From contig JAWZYU010000019.1 of assembly GCA_038380435.1 (NCBI GenBank), positions 34,435,801 through 34,499,800 of the forward strand: a DNA stretch of 64,000 bases, read 5' to 3'. Below, piece by piece: positions 11,101 through 22,699 of this stretch; within the stretch, counting starts at the first letter, position 1; each line of letters begins with the position of its first letter. A model generated the notes under the pieces. It did not search any database, was not told where the DNA came from, and saw only the letters and a program-made list of their open reading frames with translations. The position numbers and the translations under genes are program-made. This DNA is from Ryuthela nishihirai. Its lineage: Eukaryota > Arthropoda > Arachnida > Araneae > Heptathelidae.

Positions 11101-11630
11101 ACAAATTTGCCTAGAAAGCTATCAACAGAAATCAATAGATTTAGAATTGGCTATCCAGGCCTAAATCCTTTTCTATATAAAATAAATTAAAACTCTCCTC
11201 CATTGTAAATTACCAGAAACGGTTAATCACATTCTCTTAAATTGTCCACTATATGAAACAGAAAGAAACACATTTCTAGTAATTTTACAAACACAAAATA
11301 TATATGATTTTACCACAGAAAATATTTTATTCTGCAGTGATCAATCTAAAAGAAATATAATATATAAAGCACTCGGTGACTTCCTCCTCCAGACTTCATT
11401 GTGGGAAAGAATTTAACTCAAATTTCATTCTAATTGCTTGTAATTTGAATTTTGTGCATTCATCTTAATGAAATTGTTCGGAACCAATCAATTTTTTCTT
11501 AATTTTAGCTCTTGTAACCTATTTTCTTTATTATGTATTGAAATACATTGAAATTGTTCTCTTAAATTGTTTTGGGAAGGCAAGAAGACTGATTTCCCAT
11601 TTGTACGTTATGTTTAATAAATAAATAAAC
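11101..11630 (+). pseudogene. I-group LINE 3' end with (TAAA)n tail
   Basis: The frame from 11101 reads RFRIGYPGLNPFLY, typical of the segment after RNase H. A shifted frame reads CKLPETVNHILLNCPLYE, the C-terminal C-H-C knuckle, and runs on to a TAA at 11414-11416. A ~200-base 3' UTR follows and ends in AATAAATAAATAAA (11615-11629), a tail fitting I-type LINEs. There is a frameshift near 11204 and one in-frame stop before it. It is a 5'-truncated dead copy. Confidence 0.75.
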
Positions 11631-11966
11631 TACTATCCATTTGTAAAATATCTCTAGATTAAAAAAAACTGTTTACTATAGCATCGTCAATTTACGAAAT
11701 CACCGGTCTTTAAGAGTAGAAATTCCAACTAATAGAAGATTCGGTTAAGGAGAGTAGTAATCCTTCATCCAACCGCAAAAAATATTTTTATTCATGTCTT
11801 TAAAAAGTTTAATACGTGTACGGAAAAATATCTCGGTGAAAACGTTTTTAAAAACTGAAAACAGACCGTTTTTCCTGAAGTTTTATAATGCGCAACAGTA
11901 ATTAGATTTTCAGATTTACACCATAGATCAACTTATGTTTTAACTACTTCACGTTAAAAAAGTAAC

Positions 11967-12537
11967 GGGGCTATTCCATGTCATGTGAATGGTGAGCACC
12001 ATTTGAAACTATGATTTTTTTTTTACGGAAAAATTTCAGTTTTGATAAATTGAGATCTTACTCAAATCTCTCTAAATATCTATTTTTTCCGCAATATTCG
12101 TTTAATACTTAACGAATTAAGGAAGCTGAAACGTTTAACTGTAGCTTTGCTACTCAGAAAAATGAAATTCTGCAAATAATAATAATAAATGTAACACTGC
12201 TACTCGAGAAAATTAAATTCAAAAGCTAAACCTCATCTGTTGGAACAATCGTTCATTAACATAAATGTAACATTTTAAGTTTATGTAACGATTTGTATCA
12301 GTTTTCATCAATTTAGGGGGGGAACTGTTTATAAAGAGTGTTAAAGCGGCCTCTGGTGTTGAAGGATCCAGCCAGCTTCAATAACTTTTTAAACATTAAG
12401 TGAATATTATTGAAAATAGAGATTTGAGTGAGATCTTTAATTTATCTCTAAGAATATTTTTCCGTAAAGAACTTCTTTTCAAAGTTTTCAAAGGGAACTT
12501 TGACATTCATTCACATAACATGGAAATATCCGGCCAC
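11967..12537. repeat. Foldback element, copy 2 (both arms)
   Basis: The left arm (11967-12133) and right arm (12372-12537) are imperfect reverse complements: CTATTCCATGTCATGTGAAT pairs with TTCACATAACATGGAAATA, and CTCAAATCTCTC...TTTTCCGCAATATTCG pairs with GAATATTATTGAAAATAGAG. The 238-base spacer differs from that of copy 1. Conserved arms around a variable centre are usual for foldback or MITE families. Confidence 0.75.
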
Positions 12538-13027
12538 TTTTTGTAATATAGTGTACATAGGTATAATATAATGCTCAGCCATATTTCAAAATATTCTTTA
12601 CTTAGAGAGAGCTACACTATCGGTTCCTGAGATACTCATAAATCAAAACGTAGTCAAAAAGTAACTCTATTTCTAAGTTGTTAGCAATTCTACCAAGCAT
12701 CATTTTAGGCCAGGTTTGGCCCTCGTTAACAGCAGCAGAGTTCCATCAAAACTCATTATTAATTCAATAACCTCAGTATTTAAAGTGAAGTCGTCTTCTT
12801 GTTCTTGTGCTTCAGAATCTAAAAATATCTCATTGTCGATCGACCTAATTTTTGGATACATTTCTAATAATCCTTGATGTGAAGAAGAAAGCGTATTTGT
12901 CATTTCTACCCAAAATTATGCATTTTTAATGAGGATTTATTACCTAGCACGATAAAAAATTTCTGTCTGAATAGTGTTTGACTTGGGCATAATCCTTGAA
13001 GTTGAACAGGGTCTACCTACTTGTGGA

Positions 13028-13380
13028 CTTGTTGGCTCAGAGGGAAACGTTACAGGCTCGCAACCTCATAGTCTCACGTTCGAATCCGCTCTAGATCGTG
13101 CCTGAATTGAAATTTCTCCTGCTAAATCTCCTGCCCCACTCTTGAAAATGCCGTTGTCAGTCGGATGGGATGTTGAACCGTCTTCCCGTCTGCAGGAGAG
13201 CCATCCCGGTCAGCCTTAAAAGCACACTGGACTGCATTCACGGAAGGTTTCCATCTGTTTCACCTAACAGCTGTCCAGTTGGTCCTCTTCTCATACGAAG
13301 CCTTTGGGATTTTTATCACCTGGCTATTTGATCCATTGCATGCACAAGAGTGCAGCTTAGAGATAAAACAACCCAACCTC
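13028..13380 (+). repeat. SINE1-related copy (diverged)
   Basis: CTCGCAACCTCATAGTCTCACGTTCGAATCC gives a tRNA anticodon/B-box head, and GTCAGTCGGATGGGATGTTGA, CAGCTGTCCAGTTGG and GAGATAAAACAACCC follow in SINE1 order. It is more diverged than the copies at 1706 and 2993. Confidence 0.65.
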
Positions 13381-13387
13381 ATCAACG

Positions 13388-13608
13388 ATAGGCTTGGTAA
13401 GGAAGCTGTTTATCGGATGAGACATAAAGCCCTGACTTCATGTATAGTTAAAGACAGAACTTCTACACATTAAAGAACACACTGAATGACTTTGACAGGA
13501 AGCATCCATCTATCTTCAAACTAATGTCAGTGGCTCTGGATCCTTGGGTTCTTGTCACGTGGTCATTTAGCCAATTGCGGGAATAAAGGCACCACTAAGG
13601 GGTAAAAC
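13388..13608 (+). repeat. SINE1, headless tandem copy
   Basis: It starts inside the SINE1 body (TTATCGGATGAGACATAAAG, AAAGAACACACTGAATG), continues through GTGGTCATTTAGCC and ends with GGGGTAAAACACA. It lies directly after another SINE1, so it is a 5'-truncated or tandem-duplicated copy. Confidence 0.55.
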
Positions 13609-13970
13609 ACATATCAGAGATAATCATTCAGACTGAGAAGTTTTTGAAAGTTCATCATAAAAATATTAAACTCACGAGACTCGTCATGAGAGATTGGAGA
13701 GGTATAGGATCTCCACAGAAAGCTAAATAAAACAGAGGAGTTTCGTGAGAAATTTTTGAAATGAAGTGAGCTTTCTGGATAGGAATGTGCAACCTTATCC
13801 TATGATTCATACATCGCGTTTCAAAAAAAGATATACACATTTAACGAAAGGATATTTTATAGGTTAATAAAGAAACATGCTTGTAATCTATCGAAATATT
13901 GGTTCCATTACACTCTCCATTATATCGCAGATATTCAAATTGATCACGGTTAACATATAGGCCAGAAGTA

Positions 13971-14367
13971 GGGTGATCTGATTTACAAAAGGGGATCCGG
14001 GGACTTTTGAAAATTCAGTTTAGAGTGTCAAACATAGGGTGGCCAGACGTTCCCATTTTCCGGGGACGCCTGGTAATCCTAGTCGGATATTTCGCAATTA
14101 AAGATTTTCGTTTTAAATCGCCATTTTAAATTTTAAAATCTAAAATTTGATTTTAAAATTAATAAAGTTTTTAGTCACCTGCATTACTGATTTTTTTATA
14201 ACAGTGTTGTCACTGCTATTCTATTAGTAAAACTTTGCTACTGCTGTAAAGTTAATTTAATAATTAATATAACATCTAAAAATAAATTCCGAGGACATTT
14301 ATTTGTCGGGGACAGAACTTTTCATTCAGGGATTGTCCCCTGAAATCGGAGACGTCTGGTCATCCTA
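13971..14367. repeat. hAT-like MITE(s), nested
   Basis: TAGGGTGGCCAGACGTTCCC at 14035 pairs with GGAGACGTCTGGTCATCCTA ending at 14367, giving TIRs typical of short hAT-related elements. A second, similar terminus (TAGGGTGATCTGATTTAC at 13971; CGCCTGGTAATCCTAG near 14068) suggests two overlapping copies. No coding sequence is present. Confidence 0.55.
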
Positions 14368-14942
14368 GACAGGAGTGTTCAAGATCGCTGCGTACTTTTT
14401 TGGACGACCGTGGGTTATTACACATTGGGTTATTAATGAAATTAAAGATTTTTATCTATTGTAATGTTCAATAATTTTTTTAACTTGCAATTCATTTCAT
14501 TTTGGGGCCTGTGTATGGCTGTAGACTGGCATCAACCTGTGATTTTATCAAAGAATATTTTAAAATACAATAAATTATTTTCATTTGATAAAAAATGCTA
14601 TTAGTTGCTGGATTACAATAAAAAAAGTTGCTCGCCGTAGCAAAAGCCCCTACTACTAACCACATCCTTCGGATGTTACCCGTAAGCAAAAGTCCAGTGG
14701 ACTTAAATTTGGTGAATGGGAGGGGAGAGATTAGTCAACCTATCCTTATTGCCATATCCAAGTTTTGGAAATTTGGCATCAAGATAAGTCTTTCATATCG
14801 AATAGAAATGTGGGCGATAGGAGTTGTAGACTATACATGTGCATAACACATTCTTTCACGAGATGTGCTTAAATGTTTGTGAAACATCTTGTACATTAAG
14901 AAGCTGGGGAGTATATGAAAAGTCCTTCCGAATTATTAGAGA
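14368..14942. other. No gene recognised
   Basis: Small frames of 65 and 72 codons at 14492-14846 overlap on opposite strands and show no family motif. I see nothing else to annotate. Confidence 0.3.
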
Positions 14943-15105
14943 TATCCCATGTTATGCTAATGAAAATCCAATATCTTGAGGAATGAACTATTTATGGAAT
15001 GAGACTGAAAGTAAATTAAACATCAAAATCTAATGTATCTAAATCTTGATTTTCAGCAATATTCGTTCAGTATTTAAACACTTAATGAATCTGGAAATAT
15101 AACAG
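14943..15105 (+). repeat. Foldback element, solitary arm
   Basis: CCCATGTTATGCTAATGAAAA, AAATCTTGATTTTCAGCAAT and ATTCGTTCAGTATTTAAACA match the left arm at 49-219 in order. No partner arm is present nearby. Confidence 0.6.
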
Positions 15106-15240
15106 CAGTCCAGGATCAAGAAAAAAAAAATAAGAGAGAAGAGACTGAATTTCCACTGCAGAATAACATTTCCCCCATAGCTTTAGAGGTTTTTAAAAAG
15201 TTGTTGAAAACTGGATAAAATAAAGCTTTAATAGTTTATT

Positions 15241-15462
15241 TGCCTCTATTTTAAATAATAAAAATAAATACCCCCTCAAGCAGCTGCTTGCCACAGAGGT
15301 CTGACAGGAGCCTGTCAGTTTATATGCCACAGTAGGAGATCTGAGAGGATGGCAGGACCTCAGCAGAAAAACGACACACACATCCATGCCTAATTCCGGG
15401 GCTCGAACCCAGGTCCCTTAGATCAGTAGCCAAGCGTGCTAACCACTCGGCCACGGGACGGC
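15241..15462 (-). repeat. SINE2 copy (minus), best-preserved head
   Basis: On the minus strand it opens with GCCGTCCCGTGGCCGAGTGG and GCTACTGATCTAAGGGACC, then the B box GGGTTCGAGCCCC. This is close to a complete tRNA with an acceptor-like start. The body and the 3' GACCTCTGTGGCAAGCAGCT follow. This copy shows the tRNA ancestry most clearly. Confidence 0.8.
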
Positions 15463-15534
15463 TATTTTACTAAAAGCATTTTCAAATGGAGTGTGGGTCT
15501 CCCCTAGATTGGCAGGCCTAAATATAATATTAGT

Positions 15535-15765
15535 GTGCATAGTTCTCCTCAATTTATGGTCATTTACCCCATGAAAAACTTGTTAATGAATTCTATGTTA
15601 ATATTGTTACAAAACCAGAGTGGGTATCCAATTCATCTTCAAGTTGCTTACACCTCTTCCGACAAGAAGAGAGCTTCGGTTTTTGCGGCTTCTACTGAAA
15701 GAAGAAATCACAACGCAATTAAATTTTCTACAAGTTATTGCACCTCCAACCGAGGGGGTGCGTAA
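15535..15765 (+). other. Short ORF conserved in all three blocks
   Basis: A frame with MKNLLMNSMLILLQNQSGYP, then SSDKKRASVFAASTERRN and ending NRGGA is nearly unchanged at 38628-38813 and 55021-55230. I recognise no family. The blocks are so similar that conservation may simply reflect recent duplication, so a coding function is not shown. The start used here is not the shared ATG, which lies further in (15571). Confidence 0.3.
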
Positions 15766-16039
15766 CAATAGAACTGTTTCGGTTTGTAGACATTAGAAAA
15801 GATAAGAAATTTTAAATCCGTCTCGCATTCAGGGTTACATAGCGGTCGGAGTGATGGTCTAGAAATCAAAAAACTCCAAAGGCACTGGGGATCTTTCTAT
15901 TCAATTTGAAATTTTTGTGAAAAAAATGACATTCAAAAGATCAGTTGTTGCCAAAAAAGTTTTCTTATTGAGGTGTTGGTGTTTCAATTTTCAAACAAAA
16001 GCTTACGTAACTACTAATATCCTCCAATAGAAAGAGAGA

Positions 16040-16300
16040 TATTCACTTCACTCTGTTGATGGATTGTTGTGCTGCAATAGGTAACACTTGAATATTTTTA
16101 TTATTTAGTAATCTTGGATGGAATGGCAAAAGTATAAAAGGCGCTACTCAAGACGGAAATTTATTCTCTCTGGAAAAATCGTAGAAACTAGTAATATTAG
16201 AATAGATTTTACAGATTTTTCCTTGAAGTGAAACTTGTTAACTTTGATAAGCTTTATGTGGAACTTTGGGATTCAAAAGAGGCTTATCATTAGGATAATT
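16040..16300 (+). promoter_or_regulatory. TATA module in block A
   Basis: TATAAAAGGCGCTACTC starts at 16133 with a canonical TATA box, followed ~40 bases later by a pyrimidine-rich TTCTCTCTGG that could hold an initiator. The same module occurs at 38998 and 55415 (plus) and, inverted, at 20699 and 25115 inside Polinton pieces. A Pol II promoter from a mobile element is plausible; no downstream ORF proves it. Confidence 0.4.
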
Positions 16301-16599
16301 AAAGTGCACTTATACACCGGTTAAGAAAAACCGTAATATAACGTTGCACCTGATTTCACCAGGTTGGATCTGGGGCTTGGAATATGTATCTAACGGGTCA
16401 AGTTCAACGTAATTCTATGCTTTAGCACCATGTTGATTCATAGAAGGTGAAACCAGCGAGAATCTATATGGGTTCTTGACCACTTGATATTGCCATTTCA
16501 TATCTTGGTTTGAGTTTTTGTTCGTGCTCAGGTCTCTAGCAGAATAACTGTGATGGGACGTTCCATGGATAAAATACCCTTTTAAGTTACAAAGCTAAA

Positions 16600-17200
16600 A
16601 GAGTAAACATAATCATTATCAAAAAGAGGGATATCCATTTTTAATTTATTTAACACTCTAGCATGTAATGGCATTTTAAAATTTGCCTCGTTTTTGGAGT
16701 GCAATACCGTTAATTAGAATAATATAGTATCATTAGAGTGTACTGATAATCGGAATTTATAATTTTCTATGATGTTTTATTATGATTTTATTGTAAAAAA
16801 AAAGTAAACATCATCAACACAGGGGATGAAAAAAAGTAAACATCATCATCATCAACAACAGGGTTTCCCATTTTTAATTTAATTAACACTCTAATTAAAA
16901 TAATATTTCATCCCTGTGATTTAATACCATTCAATTAATATTTCATCCCTTTTTCCCCCATTTTAATTCCCTGTGTTAATAATCTTCGATTATCCACACA
17001 GGGAATTAAAAGAGTAAATATCATCATCATCAAAAACAGGGCTACCCATTTTTAATTTAATTAACACTCTAGCATGTAATGGCATTTTAAAATATGCCTC
17101 GTTTTTGGAGTGCAATATCGTTGATTAGTATAGTATTAGCAGAATGTACTGATTGATAATCGGAATTTATTACTTCCTATGATTTTTATTATTCGTTCCT
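16600..17200 (+). repeat. Modular AT-rich repeats
   Basis: A unit with AAACATCATCATC, then an AGGG/CCATTTTTAATTTAATTA stretch, CACTCTAGCATGTAATGG and TTTTTGGAGTGCAATA occurs near 16600 and again near 17010, with a partial unit at 16829. The spacing is ~410 bases. The same array lies in blocks B (39470-40100) and C (55870-56460), and a partial inverted copy lies at 24458-24700. Confidence 0.65.
16961..17011. repeat. Hairpin, block A version (imperfect)
   Basis: Arms 16961-16984 and 16988-17011 flank a TTC loop. They match except around the GTTAAT of the left arm, where the block C version (56236-56286) is perfect. Confidence 0.6.
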
Positions 17201-17944
17201 TATTTCTTTTCTGATATTTTTTTACTGATGGGTCAAATTGCGTCGAAGAAAATAGTTCAGGGTGTGCTATCGTAACTACTTCATTAGGATATGGCCAAGG
17301 AATTCCCATTCCATACACTCCTTCTACAACTGTACCTGTACTCGAGGCAATTCATTAATTTACATCATACACGAATGCTCGAATAGTAATCAAGCACACC
17401 ATCATGTTATTTTTTCAGACAGTAAATATTCCCTATACATAATTAGAAGTTTGCAAAATAACGACGCCAACGGTTCCTTACTACATACGCTCTAGATAAC
17501 ATTAGGTACACTCTTGAGTACAATCTTTTGAATGTACTATTTCAATAGCTATCGGCGCATTATTCCATTGCTTGGAACAATCTCGATGACAAATTGGCAA
17601 ATTAAGCTAGGAAGGTAAGTGTAATTATACTATATTACATCATTTGTAATAAAGAGAAGATTGATTAAAGTATTCTAGTGTTAGTGTAATATCACATATT
17701 ATATATGTTATATATATATATTATATATATCTTCATAGTGAAAAGAAAACAAACTAATATACATATATATTTTTTTTTTCACAGAAGAAATTCCAGAAGT
17801 ATTTATAATTTTATTTCCGAATATGTTTATTTTTTTGATTACACAAAAGCTCTCTTGACAATCTCGACAGGCCTTTCTTCCATAAACTGACAAACGTTTT
17901 AGTATATGGTAATTCAAAACTAAAACATGTTTATCTTGTATTAC

Positions 17945-18176
17945 ATTGAATGGAGACTTCCATCTACCTCCTAAAAGCTGTCCAGTGGATCCCCTTACCC
18001 AACTCTGCAATTCTTGAGATCTGACGGGGCGTGGTTGATCCAGTCTTTAGTAGCCTAGACTCGTAAAATTCAGTTCTCACGTTGAATTCTGACCTGTGCC
18101 ACCAGCTCTGTGATTTATCTACTTAATCTCTCCCCCCTCCCCACAATGCTCTCGGTTAAAACAGTGGTGGAGACCA
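17945..18176 (+). repeat. SINE1 scraps
   Basis: Part of the SINE1 3' body (CTTCCATCTACCTCC, AGCTGTCCAGTGG at 17955-17990) is followed by a degraded SINE1 head (GACTCGTAAAATTCAGTTC, then GTGATTTATCTAC). The second piece runs up to the RTE remnant at 18178. The same pair is in blocks B (40815-41037) and C (57160-57405). Confidence 0.5.
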
Positions 18177-18177
18177 G

Positions 18178-20634
18178 AAGCAACGCTTAACCAATTTCTA
18201 CAAGCCTTATCACCTCTCATACACGACTCAGTGTTATTATAGAGAGCTTTCATTATGTTAACTAACTTTTCTGTTATACCATATTGTCACAATCAACCAC
18301 AAATTATAGCGATCAAAGAGTCACAATAAAATTGAAAACGCTAGTAACCAAAGGTTTCTGAAGCTGTAAACATTTTTCAAGAATCTGCCTAAGTGAAAAA
18401 ATCTGATCTACACATCACGTACCACTTCTGAATCCACATTGCTCATCACGCAATTGTCTGTGAATCAAATTCTCAGTTCTGTTAAGTACAATCATGCAAA
18501 GGATTTAACTGGAACAGAAAGTAGGCTGATATTAGCCTACTTTCAAAGTTTAATAGTTTTTCTAAGTAAAATTAACAATGCTCCCGGTTAAAGTTTAAAG
18601 TTAGAGAATTTATTACTTAATTAAATTAAGTAATAACTTAAGTAAGTTTTAAGAGGCCTATAGTTATCACAAGTACTGTGATCACGTTTTTTGAAAATAT
18701 GGAAAATGACAGCTCCGGTAAAATCCTTAGAATTTATGACTTTATCATAAAGGATATTCAAAAATTCTGTCATCGTGTGGTAACCGTAATATTCCTAGCT
18801 CTAAGCATTTCCACAGTAATTTCATCTACCCCTGGGGATTTATGAAGTTCAAGTTTAGAAATAGCCAAAATAACTTCAGACTGTGTTATAGGGTCAACAT
18901 TAAAGCCTTATGGCTTTAATGAAGCCAGTAATGAATCTGTCATAATTACAAACAATGGGAGTCTAACCACATCTCTGAAATACTCAGTCCACCAAGCCAT
19001 GACATAATCCTTACCTTTTATAACCTTGTTTATCCCTCAATCCCTAAATACCTGTCCGTTTTCTACCACACAAAATATTAACTATCTGTTACAGCTCTCT
19101 GCTGTTAAGCTATCTAACTGCTTCCTCGTCTTTGTCAGCCAAACCATGAAGCCAAAGATGCTTATCAGCAACTAACTGATCATTTACGCTTTTATTAAGC
19201 TCTATGTAATGCTTTCTATTAGGACTCGTAGGTTATCAATTATGGACATTCCTGCATTTCTTTCTTCCTAAAACAAGCTCGAGTGCCTTATCACTCATAT
19301 AATTTTGCATTCTCTGCTCTCTTTTTTCCTAAACGAGTACTCTTAATTTCAAGAAAATCCTATTTAAATTCGTCCCATTCTTCCTCAACTTCAGTAGTAA
19401 GCAGACTACGAATGACGTAATGACTAAGTAATCTATCATGGTAAACTTTAGCTATAACTGGGTCTTTCAGAGGTTTAGAATTAAAGTTAAATTTTTTAAC
19501 TTTAGGACAAATATCCTTAAGTGTAAGTTGCAATTCACTTTTAACACGGTATTGGTCAAATCCAATTTCAGCTCCCTTATTTGACTGGTATTCCTAACAG
19601 AACTAGCCCATTTGCTTTTAATAAATATATGATCAATCATATTCTTATGCAGCCGATCTGGTGCAACCCATATGTACATATGTGTGTCGTGGTGTTTATA
19701 ATAAGTGTTAGTTATTCTGAAACCATTGAATTTACTTACCTGTAGGAGACGTTGCCCATTCCATTGCAGCTACCATCTGCAATTGAGCAGATGGTAACTG
19801 CAATGATTGAGCCTATCACTCCTCCCCAAAGTTCACAGTCACTACCAACTTTCACATTGAAGTCATCTAGAACAAGGGTAATATCTCCTTTCTTGACAGA
19901 ATTCAAAATATCCTGAAGTTGTCCGTAAATTCTATCCTTCTCATCCTCATTGGCATCCTCAGTAGGGGTATAACAGCAGATAACATTCAAGTTTCTAATG
20001 TTTGTCCCATCTCATTAATACAGTCATATCCTAGAAGAGCTTCACTAGCGTGTCTGCTGAGGTGATTAATATAGTCATATCCTAGAAGAGTTTCACTAGC
20101 GTGTCTGCTACATCACAAAGTGTAGCAGGCCTACACCATGTGATGCTTATTATCTTCACTCCCTGAATATAGAAAGCTAAGGTTAGTTTTAAATATCTGA
20201 CCTTACCTTTCCATCTTGTCTTTTGCAATCCATGAAAAACTAACTTGTAACGGTTAAATATTTTTTGTGACGACATCAAGAATTCATCATGAGATAATTC
20301 TCTACGCAGAGTCCTCACATTCCAACTACCTATGGAGAGAAAAAGGTTACTGGGATATTTAAAGAAACTACGTTGATTAAGAGAGGGAATGCCAACAATA
20401 TCAAATAGCCCCCTAATGGAGCAAAAACCCCGTTCACCCACCACTAAAGGTAAAGCTATCTACACTGGAAGAAACCCTCCAATGTAGAATTCGACGATGC
20501 CCGTAGAAGCAAGACTTCATTCAGGTGTTTGTGATTACCTCTGTTCACGATTATCAACCAGCTAATAAAATATATCCTGTGAATCTATTAACTTGAGGAT
20601 GTAAACACACAAACAAACAGAAAACACAGCGGAT
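18178..20634 (-). pseudogene. Dead RTE LINE copy in block A
   Basis: Relative to copy 1 it covers the region from the reverse transcriptase (copy 1 position ~5771) to the 5' leader, on the minus strand. It is riddled with frameshifts. Readable pieces include endonuclease fragments at 20082-20444 (GSWNVRTL), 19736-19990 (YTPTEDANEDEKDRIYGQL, LVLDDFNVKVG) and 19467-19679. A 125-base insertion with hairpin edges sits at 18531-18656, and a ~50-base tandem duplication at 20012-20108. Its 3' end is missing, unlike ordinary 5'-truncated LINE insertions. Confidence 0.8.
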
Positions 20635-21678
20635 TATTCCAATATTACTAGTGTCTACGATTTTTTCAGAGAGAATAAATTTCCGTCTTGAGTAACGCCT
20701 TTTATACTGTTGCCATTCCAAGATTACTAAATAATAAAAACGCCCTATAGTGGCAAAGATGCTACCGAACCCGTCACCTCTCCGATAACGAGGACTCCGG
20801 AAGACATCTTGCCCGGTTTGGCTCTTGTAGTAGCTCACATAGGTGTCTGCAGAGGGGGGAACGAATTTAACCCTCTGGGCAGAAATATAACTTGACTAAA
20901 ACTTTACCAAATTTAAAATGCAGTGGTTCTCCTGTATCGGTACGAAGGAAGATTCTCACATTCTCGAAACTGTTCCTTGCCAGGGGGTAGTAATCAGGTT
21001 GCTGATACACTGCAACGATGGTTTCGTTATTATTCGTTCTGACAGCAGGATTCACAACACGCAACAGTTCACCATGAGTATCACCTAACAACTGAGGTGC
21101 AATCAGGTCTGAATACAAATAGATACCGTATATTCCTCTGTTCATATCGATGGGGTAGTCACCCATGGCTTTATTCAATGGAATATCTAATTTAGTTATT
21201 CCTAATATGTCTCCTAATTCTGGGTTTGAAAGAGGAAATTTAATGAAATGTAACTTGTCTGTATCCATCAACACTGTGTGCTCGTCCCGTTGTTTGAAGC
21301 GGAAAGCTTTTCTCAGCTTGTATGGCATGACTTCGTTCATCGCATCGAATAATGATTCAGCAGTTTCGTATCGTCCGTAGGGTACCTTTCGTTCTTGGAA
21401 ACTACCTGGAGGAATCACGTAGAAATAACAGTCATCATCTATCTCGAATGTTACAGTATTGCAAAGTTTGCTAGCAAATCGTTGGTGGAGGGGTTTGTCA
21501 ACTTCTCCCTCACCGATACACAGAAGACTGCTGAGATTCGTTTTAGGAAACATCAAACCGTATCCTTCACTTGGTTTGTATACCCAGTATCCACTGTTAT
21601 ATGACACCAATGTTTCTTTGGGGAGCTCAATGGAGAGGTGAGACAACAGTTCCATTCGTGTTATTCCCACTGCTAACA
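20635..21678 (-). mobile_element. Polinton fragment inside the dead RTE
   Basis: It is a near-identical partial copy of 25058-26081: TATA module, pX-like start and capsid-type gene. It joins the RTE leader at 20634 and an RTE endonuclease segment at 21679, with ~10 bases of unmatched filler at the latter. Both Polinton pieces share the same internal fusion, so one was copied from the other, or both from a common source. Confidence 0.75.
20745..20838 (-). pseudogene. Polinton pX/pVI-like protein, N-terminal stub
   Basis: MSYYKSQTGQDVFRSPRYRR, then GDGFGSIFATIG, is the start typical of a small basic Polinton/adintovirus virion protein compared by others with adenovirus pX/pVI. After about 31 residues the frame runs into the TATA-module sequence, so the rest of the gene is gone. 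The protein family call rests on the F-R-xP-xYQRGxGxGSIF pattern. Confidence 0.5.
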
Positions 21679-21679
21679 C
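20867..21679 (-). CDS. Polinton capsid-type protein, partial
   Basis: A 270-codon open frame ends in ENVRIFLRTDTGEPLHFKFG, a jelly-roll-like C-terminus of Polinton capsid proteins. Its size with the missing N-terminus (seen at 25283-26285) is ~330 residues, which fits the minor, penton-like capsid protein better than the major one; this is inference. The first ~4 codons come from junction filler, so the natural start is lost. Unlike the second copy, this one has no frameshift. Downstream on the same strand lies the pX-like stub. Confidence 0.6.
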   Translation of the reverse strand: MLAVGITRMELLSHLSIELPKETLVSYNSGYWVYKPSEGYGLMFPKTNLSSLLCIGEGEVDKPLHQRFASKLCNTVTFEIDDDCYFYVIPPGSFQERKVPYGRYETAESLFDAMNEVMPYKLRKAFRFKQRDEHTVLMDTDKLHFIKFPLSNPELGDILGITKLDIPLNKAMGDYPIDMNRGIYGIYLYSDLIAPQLLGDTHGELLRVVNPAVRTNNNETIVAVYQQPDYYPLARNSFENVRIFLRTDTGEPLHFKFGKVLVKLYFCPEG

Positions 21680-22697
21680 ACATTGAAGTCATCTAGAACA
21701 AGGATAATACCTCATTTCTTGACAGAATTCAAAACATCCTGAAGTTGTCCGTAAATCCTATCCTTATCATCCTCATTGGCATCCTCAGTAGGGGCATAAC
21801 AGCAGATAACATTCAAGTTTCTAATGTTTGTCCCATCTCATTAATACAGTCATATCCTAGAAGAGCTTCACTAGCGTGTCTGCTGAGAAGCAGGCCTACA
21901 CCTTGTGATGCTTATTATCTTCACTCCCTGAATACAGAAAGCTAAGATTATTTTTAAGTATCTGACCTTTATCTTTCCATCTTGTCTTTTGCAATCCAAG
22001 ACAAACTAAATTGTAACGGTTAAATATTTTTTGTGACGACATCAAGAATTCATCATGAGATAATTCTCTATGCAGAGTCCTCACATTCCAACTACCTATG
22101 GAGAGAAAAAGGTTACTGGGATATTTAAAGAAACTACGTTGATTAAGAGAGGGAATGCCAACAATATCAAATAGCCCCCTAATGGAGCAAAAATCCCGTT
22201 CACCCACCACTAAAGGTAAAGCTATCTACACTGGAAGAAACCCTCCAATGTAGAATTCGACGATACCCGTAGAAGCAAGACTTCATTCAGGTGTTTGTGA
22301 TAACCTCTGTTCAGGATTATCAACCAGCTAACAAAATATATCCTGTGAATCTATTAACTTTAGGATGTAAACACACAAACAAACAGAAAACACAGCGGAT
22401 GATTTTCCTTCCACAGAAGCCAACCAGTGCAGCAAATTCAAGATCAATAATGAAGCTCAGAGCCGTATTTTAGTCCAGTCCGGTAGGTTTATATGGTCAG
22501 CACCAGGACCCTGTATGGTTGACTAGTCTTCAGCAGGGAAGGAAAAAGAAAAGAAAAGTAGCATAGTTGAGGGAGTAGGTCACACGGATCTGGCAGCCCT
22601 CCTATTCCGTTCGCTTCCACAAAAGAGTATTACTTTTGAGAGGTATTAACGGCGTCCAACACGAAAAGGCGAGGTCGGACACCAAGTGCTAGGTCTT
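21679..22697 (-). pseudogene. Second RTE endonuclease/leader segment
   Basis: From ACATTGAAGTCATCTAGAAC it repeats 19861-20634 in the same direction, then continues through the rest of the LINE leader to about 22697. The frame at 21896-22210 reads IGSWNVRTL of the endonuclease. It lacks the ~50-base duplication of the first segment. With the first segment it forms direct repeats around the Polinton piece. Confidence 0.75.
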
Positions 22698-22699
22698 AA

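Noticed and set aside
15387..15462. Possible real tRNA gene
   Set aside because: The tRNA-like head is followed by the SINE2 body and repeats at 10309 and 63283, so it is a SINE head.
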